Notes: a model not told the origin generated them from the letters alone. A stretch of 64,000 nt of DNA from JAXLYX01 sp046351215 (GCA_046351215.1 JAXLYX010000011.1:1-64000), one strand, 5' to 3'; positions 16,930-26,581 are shown, counted from the first letter of the stretch. Program-made: numbers and translations.

Positions 16930-18531
16930 GTGGCGTCGGGGGCCGCCGTGGACGAGGTCTTCGACTACGTGATCGCGGGCGGCGGAGCGGCGGGCGTCGT
17001 GCTCGCCTCCCGCCTCTCCGAGGATCCGCACGTCCGTGTCGCGCTCGTCGAGGCCGGCGGCCCGATCGAAGGCGATCTCGTCCGCGCCCCCGCGCTCTAT
17101 CCGCTCCTCGCGGGCACCGCGTTCGACTGGGGCTACGCCACCGAGCCGCAGGCGGGCCTCGACGGCAGGCGCATCCCCTATCCGCGAGGCCGCGGTCTCG
17201 GAGGCTCCGCCTCGATCAACGCGCTCCTCTGGGTCCGCGGGCATCGCTCCGACTGGGACGGCTACCGTGATGCCGGCTGCGAGGGATGGGGCTGGGACGA
17301 TGTCTTCCCGTGCTTCCTCCGCGCCGAGGACCGCGAGGGCCGAGAGGTCCGCCGTCACGCCGAGGGCGGCTCCGTCCGCATCGAACGCCCGCGCGCGGCG
17401 ACGCCCCTCGAGCGAGCGTTCGTCGAGGCCTCGGCGCGCCTCGGGCGCGTGCCCGCCTGGGCCGATCTGAACCGCCCCGAGCAGGCGGGCGCCGGGCTCC
17501 ACGACCTCACGCAGCGCGGGGGCGAGCGCGCGGGGGTCGTCGACGGCTACCTCGACCCCGCTCGAAGGCGTTCGAACCTCCACGTATTCGACTCGACCCT
17601 CGTCGATCGCGTGCTCTTCGAAGGGCGGAGGGCGCGCGGCCTCCGCGTGCTCGCCCGCGACGGCGTCCGCGTGCTCGGGGCCGAGCGCGAGATCGTCCTC
17701 GCCGCCGGCTCGATCGGCTCGCCGGCGATCCTCCTCCGCTCGGGCCTCGGCGATCCCGACGCGCTCTCCGCTCTGGGCATCGCCTGCAAGGCGCCGCTCC
17801 GCGCGGTCGGCCGCAACCTCGAGGACCATCTCTACTCCTACGCGAGCGTGCGCGCGACGCATCCGTCGGCCGCGCGCATGCACCTCGGCCGCGCGAGCCG
17901 CAGCGTCCCCGAGACGATCGTCCGCGGCTCGCCCTACGCGGACAACCACGTCCCCGCGGCCGCCTTCGTGTCCTTGCGGGAGGCGCGACGCCCCGATCTG
18001 CAGCTCTACTTCTCCGCCTGGCCCGCGCCCGAGCCGCGTCCGGACGGAACGAACGCCTACGACGAGGGGCTCACGGCCACGATCATGGTCTGTCCGCTCC
18101 GGCCCCGGAGCCGAGGGCGCGTCGAGCTCGCCTCGGCCGATCCCGTGGCTCCGCCGCGCATCGATCCGGCCTACCTCGCGGAGCCCGACGACCTGCGTGC
18201 GCACGTCGAGGGGCTCCGGCTCGCGCACGCGATCCTCGCGGACGAAGCCTTCCGCGGTCTCGTCGCCGAGCGCCTCGTGCCGTCGGGTACGAGCGACGAG
18301 GCGATCGAAGCCGACGTGCGTCGCCGTGCGACGACCGTGTTCCATCCCGTCGCCACTTGCGCCATGGGCGCGGGCGAGGACTCCGTCGTCGACCCCCGCC
18401 TCCGCGTGCGCGGCGTCGACGGGCTCCGCGTCGTCGACGCGTCGGTGTTGCCGCGCATGCCGGGAGCGAACACGCTCGCGCCGACGATCGTCGTCGCCGA
18501 GCGCGGCGCCGACCTCATCCTTCGTCGTTAG
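16930..18531 (+). CDS. GMC-family FAD-dependent oxidoreductase
   Basis: A 533-residue glucose-methanol-choline oxidoreductase. The FAD-binding motif is YVIAGGGAAGVVLASRL, GMC signature 1 is in RGRGLGGSASINALLWVRG, signature 2 in GSIGSPAILLRSGL, and the C-terminal active site has the His of FHPVATCAMG and the Asn of MPGANTLAPT. These enzymes oxidise primary or secondary alcohols to carbonyls. The start is GTG 16930, 7 nt after the oxoamine synthase stop, so it belongs to the lipid operon and may oxidise its alcohol intermediate or end group (inference). It converges with darP with a 17-nt overlap. Confidence 0.9.
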   Translation: MASGAAVDEVFDYVIAGGGAAGVVLASRLSEDPHVRVALVEAGGPIEGDLVRAPALYPLLAGTAFDWGYATEPQAGLDGRRIPYPRGRGLGGSASINALLWVRGHRSDWDGYRDAGCEGWGWDDVFPCFLRAEDREGREVRRHAEGGSVRIERPRAATPLERAFVEASARLGRVPAWADLNRPEQAGAGLHDLTQRGGERAGVVDGYLDPARRRSNLHVFDSTLVDRVLFEGRRARGLRVLARDGVRVLGAEREIVLAAGSIGSPAILLRSGLGDPDALSALGIACKAPLRAVGRNLEDHLYSYASVRATHPSAARMHLGRASRSVPETIVRGSPYADNHVPAAAFVSLREARRPDLQLYFSAWPAPEPRPDGTNAYDEGLTATIMVCPLRPRSRGRVELASADPVAPPRIDPAYLAEPDDLRAHVEGLRLAHAILADEAFRGLVAERLVPSGTSDEAIEADVRRRATTVFHPVATCAMGAGEDSVVDPRLRVRGVDGLRVVDASVLPRMPGANTLAPTIVVAERGADLILRR

Positions 18532-19042
18532 CGGGGTCGGCTTCCATCGCCTCGCGCAGACGCGCGTAGAGCTCGCGCTTCGCGTGGGCGGCCTCGTTCT
18601 CGCTCTCGGCCTTCTGGGCCTTGCGCACGAGCGCCCGCAGCGTCGAGCGATCCGCGGCCGGGTACTGCTCCACGTAGTCCTGCACGGCGTCGTCGCCCTC
18701 CACGAGGAGCCGCTCGCGCCAGCGCTCGAGCAGACGGAACCGGGCCTCGGCCCCGCCTCCCGACTTGGCCTCCTCGAGCGCCTTGGCGATCGCGTCGGTG
18801 TCCGCCTCGCGGAGCAGGCGGTGCACGTAGCGGATCTGGCGGGGGCGCTCCTTGTGCGTGACCATCGCCCGCAGGTCCGCGATCGCCTTCGCGAGCTCGT
18901 CCGAGAGCGGAAGACGCGCCACCACCGCCGGCTTCGCCTCGAGCAGGGCCTTGGCGAGGGATTCGGAGGAACGGACCTCGCGGTTGCGCAGGCGGCGCTT
19001 GTCGTCGCGCGAGAGGCGGGGGGAGTCGTCGTCGTGGGACAT
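18515..19042 (-). CDS. DarP/YjgA-like ribosome maturation protein (DUF615)
   Basis: A 175-residue, highly charged, helical protein. LSRDDKRRLRNREVRSS near the start, the Pro-Arg-Gln-Ile-Arg-Tyr segment RPRQIRYVHRLLRE and the closing RALVRKAQKAESE match the YjgA/DarP family, which associates with late 50S precursors. The length is as expected. It is transcribed leftward, apparently as a single gene, and its stop overlaps the end of the convergent GMC gene by 17 nt. Confidence 0.85.
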   Translation of the reverse strand: MSHDDDSPRLSRDDKRRLRNREVRSSESLAKALLEAKPAVVARLPLSDELAKAIADLRAMVTHKERPRQIRYVHRLLREADTDAIAKALEEAKSGGGAEARFRLLERWRERLLVEGDDAVQDYVEQYPAADRSTLRALVRKAQKAESENEAAHAKRELYARLREAMEADPANDEG

Positions 19043-19156
19043 GGAGGACCGGCGCGAAGGGTGGGACGGCGGCCGCCGGGCCGCAACGTCCCCCGCTTGC
19101 CGTGACGGCCGGGCGCGTCAGGAAGGCCTCGCCTTCCGGCCCGCGCCGTAGCGCCC

Positions 19157-20575
19157 TCAGTCCTCGGTCGTCCGCTTCTGTCGGGGCCTCGGGAAGCCGT
19201 ACTCGGCGAGCCGCGTGACCAGCGTGCGGCGCGAGATGCCGAGCATCGCCGCCGCCTTGGTCTGGTTGCCGCCGCACGCGTCCATCGCCTCGGCGATGCG
19301 CTGCCGCTCGACGGAGGCGGCCGCTCGCCGCGCCGCGTGCTTGAGGTCGGTCTCGACGTCGCCGCCCGCGCCGAGCGGGGCTCCGGCCTCGGCGCGCTTG
19401 CTCGCGGCGAGCGTCGATTCCTCGTCGAGCGAGCCGAGCGGGAAGAGATGGGCGACGCGGATGGTCTCGCCCGTGGTCAGCTGGACGGCGCGATCGAGCG
19501 CGGCCCGGAGCTCGGGGAGGTTCCCGGGGAAGTCGTGGCGCCGGAGGAGCGCGAGCGCCTCTTCGGAGATGGCGAGCGGCGCGCGTCCCTCGCGGCGACA
19601 GGCCGCTTCGACGAAGAGCCGGGCGAGCGGCTCGATCTCGCGCGGCCGCGCCCGCAGCGGCGGCACGGTCAGCCGGACCGCCGTCAGACGGAAGGCGAGA
19701 CCGGGATGGAAGGCGCTCGCTTGCACGAGCTCCGGGAGGTCCTCGTGGGTCGAGCTCACGACGCGGACGTCGATGGGGTAGCGCTCGAGGTCACCGAGGC
19801 GCGTGACCGCGCGCTGCGCGAGCGCGTCGGCGAGCTTCACCTGGGTCGCGGGCGAGAGCTGCTCGATGCCCGCGAGGAAGACCGTGCCTCCGCTCGCCTC
19901 CTCGAGGAGACCGGGGCGCGAAGAGGTCGCTCCGGGGAACGCGCCGCGCGCGTAGCCGAAGAGCTCGCTCTCCGTGACGGTCGCGCAATCGACGCGCACG
20001 AAGGGCCCCACGGCCCGATCCGAGCGGCGATGGATCGTGTCCGCGACGATGCCGCGGCCGACCCCCTGCTCGCCCACGAGGAGGATCGGGAGGCCCGTCT
20101 TGGCGACGAGCTCCACCATGCGATGGAGCTCGACCATCACCTCGTCCTCGATGACGAGCGCGATCTCGCGGCCGTGCGGCTCGGTCGCCTCGGACCTGCG
20201 GAGGGGCACGGACTCCTTCTCGGCCGTGGTGGTCACGACGAGGACGGCCGAGCCGATGGTGATGACGTCGCCGCGCTCGAGATGGCTCGGCTCGCTCGAC
20301 TCGATGCGGAAGCCGTCGACGCGGGTACCGTTCGTGCTCCCGAGGTCCTCGACCTCGACCGGAGGGCCTCCGTGGACCGCCGCATGCATCCGGGAGACCG
20401 AGGGATGGTCGATGACCAGATCGCAGCGGGAGTCGCGGCCGACCGTCACCTTCGAGCCCGGCGCGAGGGCATGGACCGCCGTGCCCAGCGGGAAGAGCGC
20501 GATCAATTGCGGACGCTCTTCCGCCGTGCGCGAACGCGCCGGGGGGCGCGAGAGGTCCGGAGTCGACGGCGGCAT
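19157..20575 (-). CDS. FHA-domain protein with degenerate sigma54-activator AAA+ module and Fis-type HTH
   Basis: A 472-residue protein with an FHA phosphothreonine-binding domain (about residues 25-115; VGRDSRCDLVIDHPSVSRMH and STNGTRVDG), an NtrC-like AAA+ domain (about 145-375) and a C-terminal Fis helix-turn-helix (GGNQTKAAAMLGISRRTL). Three functional motifs have drifted: Walker A reads GEQGVGRG (Arg174 in place of Lys), the sigma54 contact loop GAFTGA reads GAFPGA (211-216), and Walker B reads TVFLAGIE without its Asp-Glu. It may bind DNA and phosphoproteins without acting as an ATP-driven sigma54 activator. The FHA domain suggests control by a Ser/Thr kinase. Confidence 0.88.
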   Translation of the reverse strand: MPPSTPDLSRPPARSRTAEERPQLIALFPLGTAVHALAPGSKVTVGRDSRCDLVIDHPSVSRMHAAVHGGPPVEVEDLGSTNGTRVDGFRIESSEPSHLERGDVITIGSAVLVVTTTAEKESVPLRRSEATEPHGREIALVIEDEVMVELHRMVELVAKTGLPILLVGEQGVGRGIVADTIHRRSDRAVGPFVRVDCATVTESELFGYARGAFPGATSSRPGLLEEASGGTVFLAGIEQLSPATQVKLADALAQRAVTRLGDLERYPIDVRVVSSTHEDLPELVQASAFHPGLAFRLTAVRLTVPPLRARPREIEPLARLFVEAACRREGRAPLAISEEALALLRRHDFPGNLPELRAALDRAVQLTTGETIRVAHLFPLGSLDEESTLAASKRAEAGAPLGAGGDVETDLKHAARRAAASVERQRIAEAMDACGGNQTKAAAMLGISRRTLVTRLAEYGFPRPRQKRTTED

Positions 20576-20618
20576 GACGTCGGCAGAAGGAAACCACGTT
20601 TCGAGCCGCGGGGCGAGG

Positions 20619-20638
20619 GGGCGTTGCCCCTGTTTTTG
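20619..20638 (+). terminator. Small intrinsic-terminator-like hairpin with T-tract
   Basis: GGGGC (20619-20623) GTT GCCCC (20627-20631), then TGTTTTT. It points rightward, against the flanking leftward genes, so it could only stop antisense transcription in the 106-bp gap upstream of the FHA regulator. The short stem makes this uncertain. Confidence 0.25.
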
Positions 20639-20681
20639 GACGCCTTGGGTGCCAGTTGGATGGCCGAGGCGGCCAAGTGGC

Positions 20682-21260
20682 TCAGCCGACGGCGGCGAGC
20701 ACGGCCTCGAGGTCCGGATGGTCCCCCGCGAAGCGCGAGCGGTGGAGGTAGGCGAGCCGGGCGGGCGGCTTCACGACCATCGCCCCGCCGAGCTGCGGGA
20801 CGTCCCCGGCGACGCCCGTGATCTTGAAGCCCTCTTCCCGCGCCCGGACGAAGGCGCGCCGGGCGTCCTTCTCGAGGAAGGTGCCGGTCCACGTGCGCGC
20901 GAGCCCCGCGCGCTCGAACGATTCCCGGCCGGGATCGGTGAAGAGCGAGACGCCCTCGCGGGGCAGTCCCTTCGCCGTGGCGAAGCGGGCCGCCTGCTCG
21001 ACGCTGCCGGAGCCGACGACGACGACGTGGCCCTTCCGGGCGACCACGCGGGGCGCGAGCTCGATGAGCGAGGCGACCATCTCGTGGCAGAAGAGGCAGC
21101 CGAACTGACGGACGAAGACGTGCACGACCGTCCTGCCCCCCCATGCGTCCCGGAGCCGGACGGAGCTGCCGTCGAGCGAGAGCACGCGGGTCGCGGCGAC
21201 CGCCGCGGCCAGCATGTCGTCGGTCACCTGCTGCGAGAGTCGATCCTCGGTCGTGTGCAT
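20682..21260 (-). CDS. AhpC/TSA-family (PRXL2-like) thioredoxin-fold protein
   Basis: A 192-residue thioredoxin-fold protein of the AhpC/TSA_2 (PRXL2) type. The redox-active segment is VRQFGCLFCHEMV (CxxC) after a VVHVFVR strand; later HVVVVGSGSVEQA and LPREGVSLFTDPG match the family's nucleotide-free core. No signal peptide is seen, so it is probably cytosolic. GGAGGGAAG lies just before the ATG. The family includes peroxide- and prostamide-reducing proteins, but the bacterial substrates are poorly known. It stands between the FHA regulator (106-nt gap) and a small exported-protein gene. Confidence 0.8.
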   Translation of the reverse strand: MHTTEDRLSQQVTDDMLAAAVAATRVLSLDGSSVRLRDAWGGRTVVHVFVRQFGCLFCHEMVASLIELAPRVVARKGHVVVVGSGSVEQAARFATAKGLPREGVSLFTDPGRESFERAGLARTWTGTFLEKDARRAFVRAREEGFKITGVAGDVPQLGGAMVVKPPARLAYLHRSRFAGDHPDLEAVLAAVG

Positions 21261-21324
21261 CGGCGTCTTCCCTCCGGAGGGGACTACGCGCGTGCCGATC
21301 GAACGGATCGTCGCCTTCGGGCGA

Positions 21325-21867
21325 TCAGTGGAACTCGTTCAGGTGCGTGACGTACCAGTGGTCGTCCCAGGTGATGAGGACTCGCACCTCGAAGCTCCGG
21401 GGACGGCCGTCGACCCGGTAGTGCAGGAGCGAGTGGCGGGAGACCCAGTACGGGAGGCGGTTGCCCTCTTCGCCGACCGTGACCCATCCGCCGCGCCGCA
21501 CGAGCTCGAGCCGCTCGTAGGTCGCCCGGTCGAGGTTCGGCAGGCCCTGGTGCAGCTCGTGGATGTCCTCGACGAAGGCGCGGAGCAGCACGTCGTAACG
21601 GCGGTTCGGCTCCGCGATGGCCTTGATGCGCGCGAACGCGTCGCGCGGCAGGAAGAAGTCGAGGATCGAGTCCGGAGCGTCGCGCTTGATCGCCTCGAAG
21701 AGCCTACGCGCCTTGTCCTCGGCGTCGCCGATCGGCGGGCGCGGCGGCGGCTCGCGGAGTCGTGCGTCGTTGTGCGCGGGGATGCCCGCGTCGGCCGAGA
21801 CCACGCCGACGGCGGCGAGCATCACGAGCGAGGCGAAGGCGAGGGCGTTCGAGAGCCGCGAGCGCAT
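21325..21867 (-). CDS. Exported protein of unknown function
   Basis: A 180-residue protein with an N-terminal signal peptide (about residues 1-25, hydrophobic ALAFASLVMLAAVGVVSADA). The mature part begins Pro-rich (REPPPRPPIGD), then shows a helical segment with DKARRLFEAIKRDAPDSILDFFLPRDAF, and ends with a beta-rich RSFEVRVLITWDDHWYVTHLNEFH. I do not recognise a family. It starts 1 nt after the stop of the tandem DsbA lipoprotein gene, so the two are likely co-transcribed and act in the same envelope compartment. Confidence 0.7.
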   Translation of the reverse strand: MRSRLSNALAFASLVMLAAVGVVSADAGIPAHNDARLREPPPRPPIGDAEDKARRLFEAIKRDAPDSILDFFLPRDAFARIKAIAEPNRRYDVLLRAFVEDIHELHQGLPNLDRATYERLELVRRGGWVTVGEEGNRLPYWVSRHSLLHYRVDGRPRSFEVRVLITWDDHWYVTHLNEFH

Positions 21868-21868
21868 C

Positions 21869-23266
21869 TCAGTTCGAGCCGGCGAGGGCCGCCTGCACGG
21901 CCGCCTGGAAGACCTCGTAGGGCTGCGCGCCGCTGACCATGCGTCCGTTCACGAACGAGGTCGGGGTGCCGAAGCCGCCCGAGACGGCGCGGCCCGCTTC
22001 GATCTCGGCGTCCACCGCCGCGCGCCGCGTGCCCTGCTCGAGGGCGCGACGCAGGCGGCGCCCGTCGACGCCCCGGAGGCCCTCCGCGTAGCGCACGAGG
22101 TCGTCGGTCTCGAGCGCGCCCTGGTTCTGGAAGAGGCGGTCGTGGTAGGTCCAGAACGCGCGATCGCCGCCCTGCGCACGCACCTCCATCGCGGCCTCGG
22201 CCGCGAGGTGCGCGTGGTCGTGGAAGGGCAGCGGGTACTGGCGGAAGACGATCTGGATGCGGTCGCCGAACTCCTCCTCGAGGCGATCGAGCGTCGGCAC
22301 GACGCGCGCGCAGAAGGGGCATTGGAAGTCGGAGAAGACCTGCACCACGACGCGAGCGCGGTTGCCTCCACGACGCGGAGCGTCGCGCGGGACGGGGATC
22401 TCGTAGACGCGATCCGCGGCGGGCTCGGCTTCCTCTTCGTCCTCGGCTTCGGCTTCGGGCGCGGCCCCGGCGGCCGCGGCCTGCATCAGCGTCGTGTAGA
22501 CCTGGTCGCGGGGCACGCCGCCCTCGACCATCGCGCGCGCGGTCGCGAGCTCCTGGTCGATGACCTCGGCGAAGGCGTCGTAGGGCTGCGCACCCGAGAC
22601 GAGACGGCCGTTCACGAACGTGGCGGGCGTGCCCTGCACGCCGGCGTCGCGGCCCTCCGCGAGATCGGCGTCGACCCGCGCGGCGTGGGCGTGGGTCACG
22701 AGCGCGCGGCGCATCCGCTCGCCGTCGAGGCCGAGCTCGACCGCGTAGCGGACGAGGTCCTCCGTCTCGAGCGCGTTCTGATGCTCGAAGAGCGCATCGT
22801 GGTAGCGGAAGAACGCCGCGTCGCCGCCCTGGATGCCCGCCTCGATCGCGGCCTCGGCGGCGTCGCGCGCGTGCTCGTGGAACGGGAGCGGGTAGTGGCG
22901 GAAGTAGATGCGGACGTCCTCGCGGTAGTCGCGGAGGAGCTGCGCGAGCGTCGGCTCGAGGCGCGAGCAGAACGGGCACTGGAAATCGCTGAAGACGACC
23001 AGGGTGACGAGCGGGGACTCGGTCCCGATGCCGGGCGCGCCCTCGACCGGGACGCGCACGCGTCGCGTCGCCTCTTCCTCGGCGGCGGCTCGCGCGGCCG
23101 CCTCGTCGGCCTGGTACTGCTCCTCGGCGGCGCGGCGGAGCCGCTCGATGACGCGGTCGGCGACCTGGTCGGCGAGGGCGTCCTGGTCGATCGGCGGGCA
23201 CGACGAGCCGCGGCCACCGCAGGCGGCGAGGAGAAGGAACGGAAGGGCGAGGGCGAGACGACGCAT
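21869..23266 (-). CDS. Tandem DsbA-like thiol:disulfide oxidoreductase lipoprotein
   Basis: A 465-residue lipoprotein (lipobox LLAAC, Cys16) with two DsbA/thioredoxin_4 domains in one chain. Each has SDFQCPFC as its active site, followed by an RxYPLPFH-like segment and an ALETxDLVRYA helix, showing internal duplication. Between them lies an acidic linker rich in Glu and Ala. The same order of motifs, including YHDxLF and VNGRxVSGAQPY, is seen in both halves. It would form or reshuffle disulfides in the envelope. The ATG at 23266 begins the signal peptide; the open frame upstream adds no credible N-terminus. Confidence 0.9.
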   Translation of the reverse strand: MRRLALALPFLLLAACGGRGSSCPPIDQDALADQVADRVIERLRRAAEEQYQADEAAARAAAEEEATRRVRVPVEGAPGIGTESPLVTLVVFSDFQCPFCSRLEPTLAQLLRDYREDVRIYFRHYPLPFHEHARDAAEAAIEAGIQGGDAAFFRYHDALFEHQNALETEDLVRYAVELGLDGERMRRALVTHAHAARVDADLAEGRDAGVQGTPATFVNGRLVSGAQPYDAFAEVIDQELATARAMVEGGVPRDQVYTTLMQAAAAGAAPEAEAEDEEEAEPAADRVYEIPVPRDAPRRGGNRARVVVQVFSDFQCPFCARVVPTLDRLEEEFGDRIQIVFRQYPLPFHDHAHLAAEAAMEVRAQGGDRAFWTYHDRLFQNQGALETDDLVRYAEGLRGVDGRRLRRALEQGTRRAAVDAEIEAGRAVSGGFGTPTSFVNGRMVSGAQPYEVFQAAVQAALAGSN

Positions 23267-23342
23267 GGCGCGCAGTGTAGTCGGATGGCGCATCCGGGGA
23301 AGGCTCTCCCGCATGCTTCGGGGCCCTTCCGGCGGCGCGGGC

Positions 23343-23720
23343 TCAGCCCCGCGGGAGCAGCCCTTCGCAGCGCGCGAGGACGACCTCGGCGAGCGCCGGA
23401 TGGACGCCGAGGGGGGCGCTGACCACGTAGCGGACGTGGGGGAACCGGGCCGCGGCCTCGGCGACGTGGCGCGGGATGTCCTCCATCGCATGCCGTCCCG
23501 GCGAGAGCATGTAGGGATGGACGACGACGAACGTCGCCCCCGCCTCGACGCAGGCCTCGAAGCCCTCGGCGATCGTCGGGGGCGCGAGCTCCATGTGGGC
23601 GTGCCGGACGACGAGGTCCGGGCCTCCCTGTGCCTCGACGAGCCGGGCCACCTCGAGCAGCTGCTCGTTGGCCTCGGGACGACGGCTCCCGTGGTCGACG
23701 ACGAGGATGGCCCGCTTCAT
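23343..23720 (-). CDS. CbiX/SirB-like sirohydrochlorin chelatase-family protein
   Basis: A 125-residue single-domain chelatase-fold protein. The motifs VVDHGSRRPEAN (first metal-binding His), HMELAPPTI and VVHPYMLSPGRHAMEDIP match the short CbiX/SirB family, which inserts Co or Fe into sirohydrochlorin. No other cobalamin or siroheme genes are nearby, so the metal and pathway remain open. It is leftward, 76 nt upstream of the tandem DsbA start and 41 nt downstream of the fructosamine-kinase gene. Confidence 0.85.
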   Translation of the reverse strand: MKRAILVVDHGSRRPEANEQLLEVARLVEAQGGPDLVVRHAHMELAPPTIAEGFEACVEAGATFVVVHPYMLSPGRHAMEDIPRHVAEAAARFPHVRYVVSAPLGVHPALAEVVLARCEGLLPRG

Positions 23721-23761
23721 GGGCCGAACCTAGGGCGAAGCCCTCGTCCCCACAAGCCGCG

Positions 23762-24609
23762 TCAGCCGGCCCCGAGGGCGGCGTGCGCCGCGTCCTCCAG
23801 GCGGCCCACGTAGCCCCGGCCGAAGAGGTTCACGTGCACGAGCAGGGGGTAGAGCTGGTAGAGCGGCTCGCGGGCCTCGTGGCCCGGGGCGCGCGGGAGC
23901 ACCTCGTCGTAGGCGGCGAAGAACACTTCGCCCGGGCTGCCGAAGAGGCGGAGCATCGCGAGGTCGACCTCGCGATGGCCGCCGTACACCGCGGGATCGA
24001 TCAGCACGGGGTGCCCGTGCTCGTCGGAGAGCACGTTGCCGCTCCAGAGATCCCCGTGGAGGCAGGACGGTGGCTCGCTCGGGCCGACGAGCGAGGGGAG
24101 GCGCTCGACGACCCGATCGAGCGTTCGCCGGACCTCCTTCCCGAGCAGCGAGGAGGCCTTCTCGATCTGCGGCAGGAGCCGTCGCTCGGCGTAGAAGCTC
24201 GGCCAGTCGGCGGTCGGGGCGTTCGGCTGCGGAAGCCGTCCGATGTAGTTGTCGTGGTCGAGGCCGAAGGAGGGCGCGCGATGCGCGTGCATCGTCGCGA
24301 GCGCTCGGCCGAAGGTCTCGTCGTACGAAGGCGTCGCGGCGCAGCGGCGCACGAGCTCGAGCGCGAGGAAGGGAGGCGACTCCGAGACGCCGAGCACGGT
24401 GGGGATGCGGATCGCGCCCGTGCGCCGGAGGAATTCGAGGCCGAGCGCTTCCTTCCGGAACATGTCGGTCGGCGCGTCGGCGCTCGTCTTCACGAAGACC
24501 TCGCGTCCGTCGGCGAGCCGCACGGCGAAGGCCTCGTGGATGTCGCCGCCGAGCATCGGGCGACGTTCGACGACCCGGCTCCCGAGGAGCGCTTCGAGGG
24601 CTTCGTCGA

Positions 24610-24613
<4 letters not shown>
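23762..24613 (-). CDS. Fructosamine/ketosamine-3-kinase family protein
   Basis: A 283-residue kinase with the aminoglycoside-phosphotransferase-like fold. Visible motifs are GDIHEAFAVRL and EVFVKTS (N-lobe), CLHGDLWSGNVL (catalytic loop) and VLIDPAVYGGHREVDLAM (metal-binding DP motif plus family signature). Bacterial members phosphorylate ribulosamines and erythrulosamines on glycated proteins so that the sugar falls off. The GTG start overlaps the stop of the phosphatase gene (GTGA at 24610-24613). That pairing has been linked to deglycation in the literature on bacterial FN3K homologs. Confidence 0.9.
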
Positions 24614-25092
<479 letters not shown>

Positions 25093-25135
25093 CGCCGCCC
25101 ACGATGGTCGAGGTCGACCCTTCCGTAAAGCCCGA

Positions 25136-26581
25136 TCACCGCGTCACCCACACCCGCGTCGCCGCCTCCGGCGCATGCGCGCTCGGCACCCCATGCCATC
25201 CCGGCGGCAGCGGCGGCGAGGTCGCGTCGAAGAGGAAGGCCGCATCCCGCGGCGACGCGTTCACGCACCCGTGCGAGCGGGGCGTGCCGAAGCGGTCGTG
25301 CCAGAAAGCGCCGTGGATCGCGACCGAGTCGCGGAAGTACTGCGTGTGCGGCACGTCCTCGATGCGGTAGGCGTCGCTCCCGCCTTCCTCGCCGACGTCG
25401 TCCATCGTCATGCCGACGAACTTCCGCTCGATGCGGAAGTGCCCGACCGGCGTCTCGTGACCGGGGGCGCCCGTGGAGACCAGCGTGCCGAAGACCGGCG
25501 TCGTGCCCCGGTAGAGCACGAGCGTCTGCTCCGAGAGATCGACGTGGATCCAGGCCTCGTCGGCCCCGACCTCGAAGTCGGGCGTCACGCGATCGATCAC
25601 CGAGACGAACCACTCCTTGAGGTATCGATCCGCGCCGATCCGATGCACCACGAAGTCGCCGAGGCGCTGCCTCCCGCCGTACTCCGTGATCCGCTGGTAG
25701 CGCGTCACCGCGCGCTCGGGATCCTCCGCGTAGGTCACGTGGCCGGCGTCGTCGCGCGAGACGACGAGGAGCTGCGCCGGACGGTTCACGAGCACGATCG
25801 GGAGGTCGGTCGCAGCGGCGATCCGGAAGCCCTCGAAGCTCGAGCCCCGCCGGGCCTCGAGGTGCGCCGCGATCAGCACGCGCCCCTGCACCGTGCGCAC
25901 CCAACGGGCGTCGGCCGCGCGCTCCTCGTGCGGGCTCGAGACGTAGCTCCCGCGCGGCAGGAGCTCGAAGAGCACCTCGGGCTTCGTCGGCTCGTCGCGG
26001 ATCTCGCCCGCGAGGAAGCGCGCGAGGCGCTCCGGCTCCTCCTCCGTGAAGAAGCGCACCCGCCGCGCGTAGGCGAGCGTCGACGCGAGCTCGGCATCCG
26101 TCGGCACGCGATGGAAGGCCGGCGAGAAGGCGCGCGCGACGAAGAAATAGTCGTAGGGCAGGGGCCCCTCGACCACGGGCGCTGGCATCGGGAAGTCGGG
26201 CTCGGGAGGCGACTCGCCGACGAGGAGATCGGTGCCCCTGCACGCGAAACCCCTCGGCGGGAGCTCGAACCAGCCCTCGCTGCAGCCGGGGCCGCGGTGC
26301 ACCTCGGGCTTCGCCCGGATCCGCGTGCCGCGACGGATGTAGCCCACGTCCTCGGAGCGCCGATCGGGCCGTTCCTTGAGGCGCAGCTGCTTCGCCCGCA
26401 CGAGCGCGTGCCACGGATAGTCGCGCGCGAGGCGGGCCTCGGCGTCGTCGGTGCGCGCCCCGCTCGAGGCGTGCGACGTGCCCGCGTCGCGGCCCCCGCC
26501 CTTCGAGCCGCAGGCGGCGACGAGGCCGAGCGAGAGGCCGACGGAGACGGCGACGACGAGCGCGAGCGGGCGCGGGAGCAT
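25136..26581 (-). CDS. L,D-transpeptidase (YkuD) lipoprotein
   Basis: A 481-residue predicted lipoprotein (lipobox LVAAC). After a Gly/Ala linker comes an SH3-like segment (about residues 60-120; GYIRRGTRIRAKPEV and PPRGFACRGTDLL), a middle region of unclear fold, and a YkuD catalytic domain near the C-terminus with AIHGAFWHDRFGTPRSHGCVN, including the catalytic Cys of SHGCVN. These enzymes make 3-3 crosslinks in peptidoglycan or attach proteins to it. It lies 43 nt upstream of the phosphatase gene on the same strand. Confidence 0.92.
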   Translation of the reverse strand: MLPRPLALVVAVSVGLSLGLVAACGSKGGGRDAGTSHASSGARTDDAEARLARDYPWHALVRAKQLRLKERPDRRSEDVGYIRRGTRIRAKPEVHRGPGCSEGWFELPPRGFACRGTDLLVGESPPEPDFPMPAPVVEGPLPYDYFFVARAFSPAFHRVPTDAELASTLAYARRVRFFTEEEPERLARFLAGEIRDEPTKPEVLFELLPRGSYVSSPHEERAADARWVRTVQGRVLIAAHLEARRGSSFEGFRIAAATDLPIVLVNRPAQLLVVSRDDAGHVTYAEDPERAVTRYQRITEYGGRQRLGDFVVHRIGADRYLKEWFVSVIDRVTPDFEVGADEAWIHVDLSEQTLVLYRGTTPVFGTLVSTGAPGHETPVGHFRIERKFVGMTMDDVGEEGGSDAYRIEDVPHTQYFRDSVAIHGAFWHDRFGTPRSHGCVNASPRDAAFLFDATSPPLPPGWHGVPSAHAPEAATRVWVTR

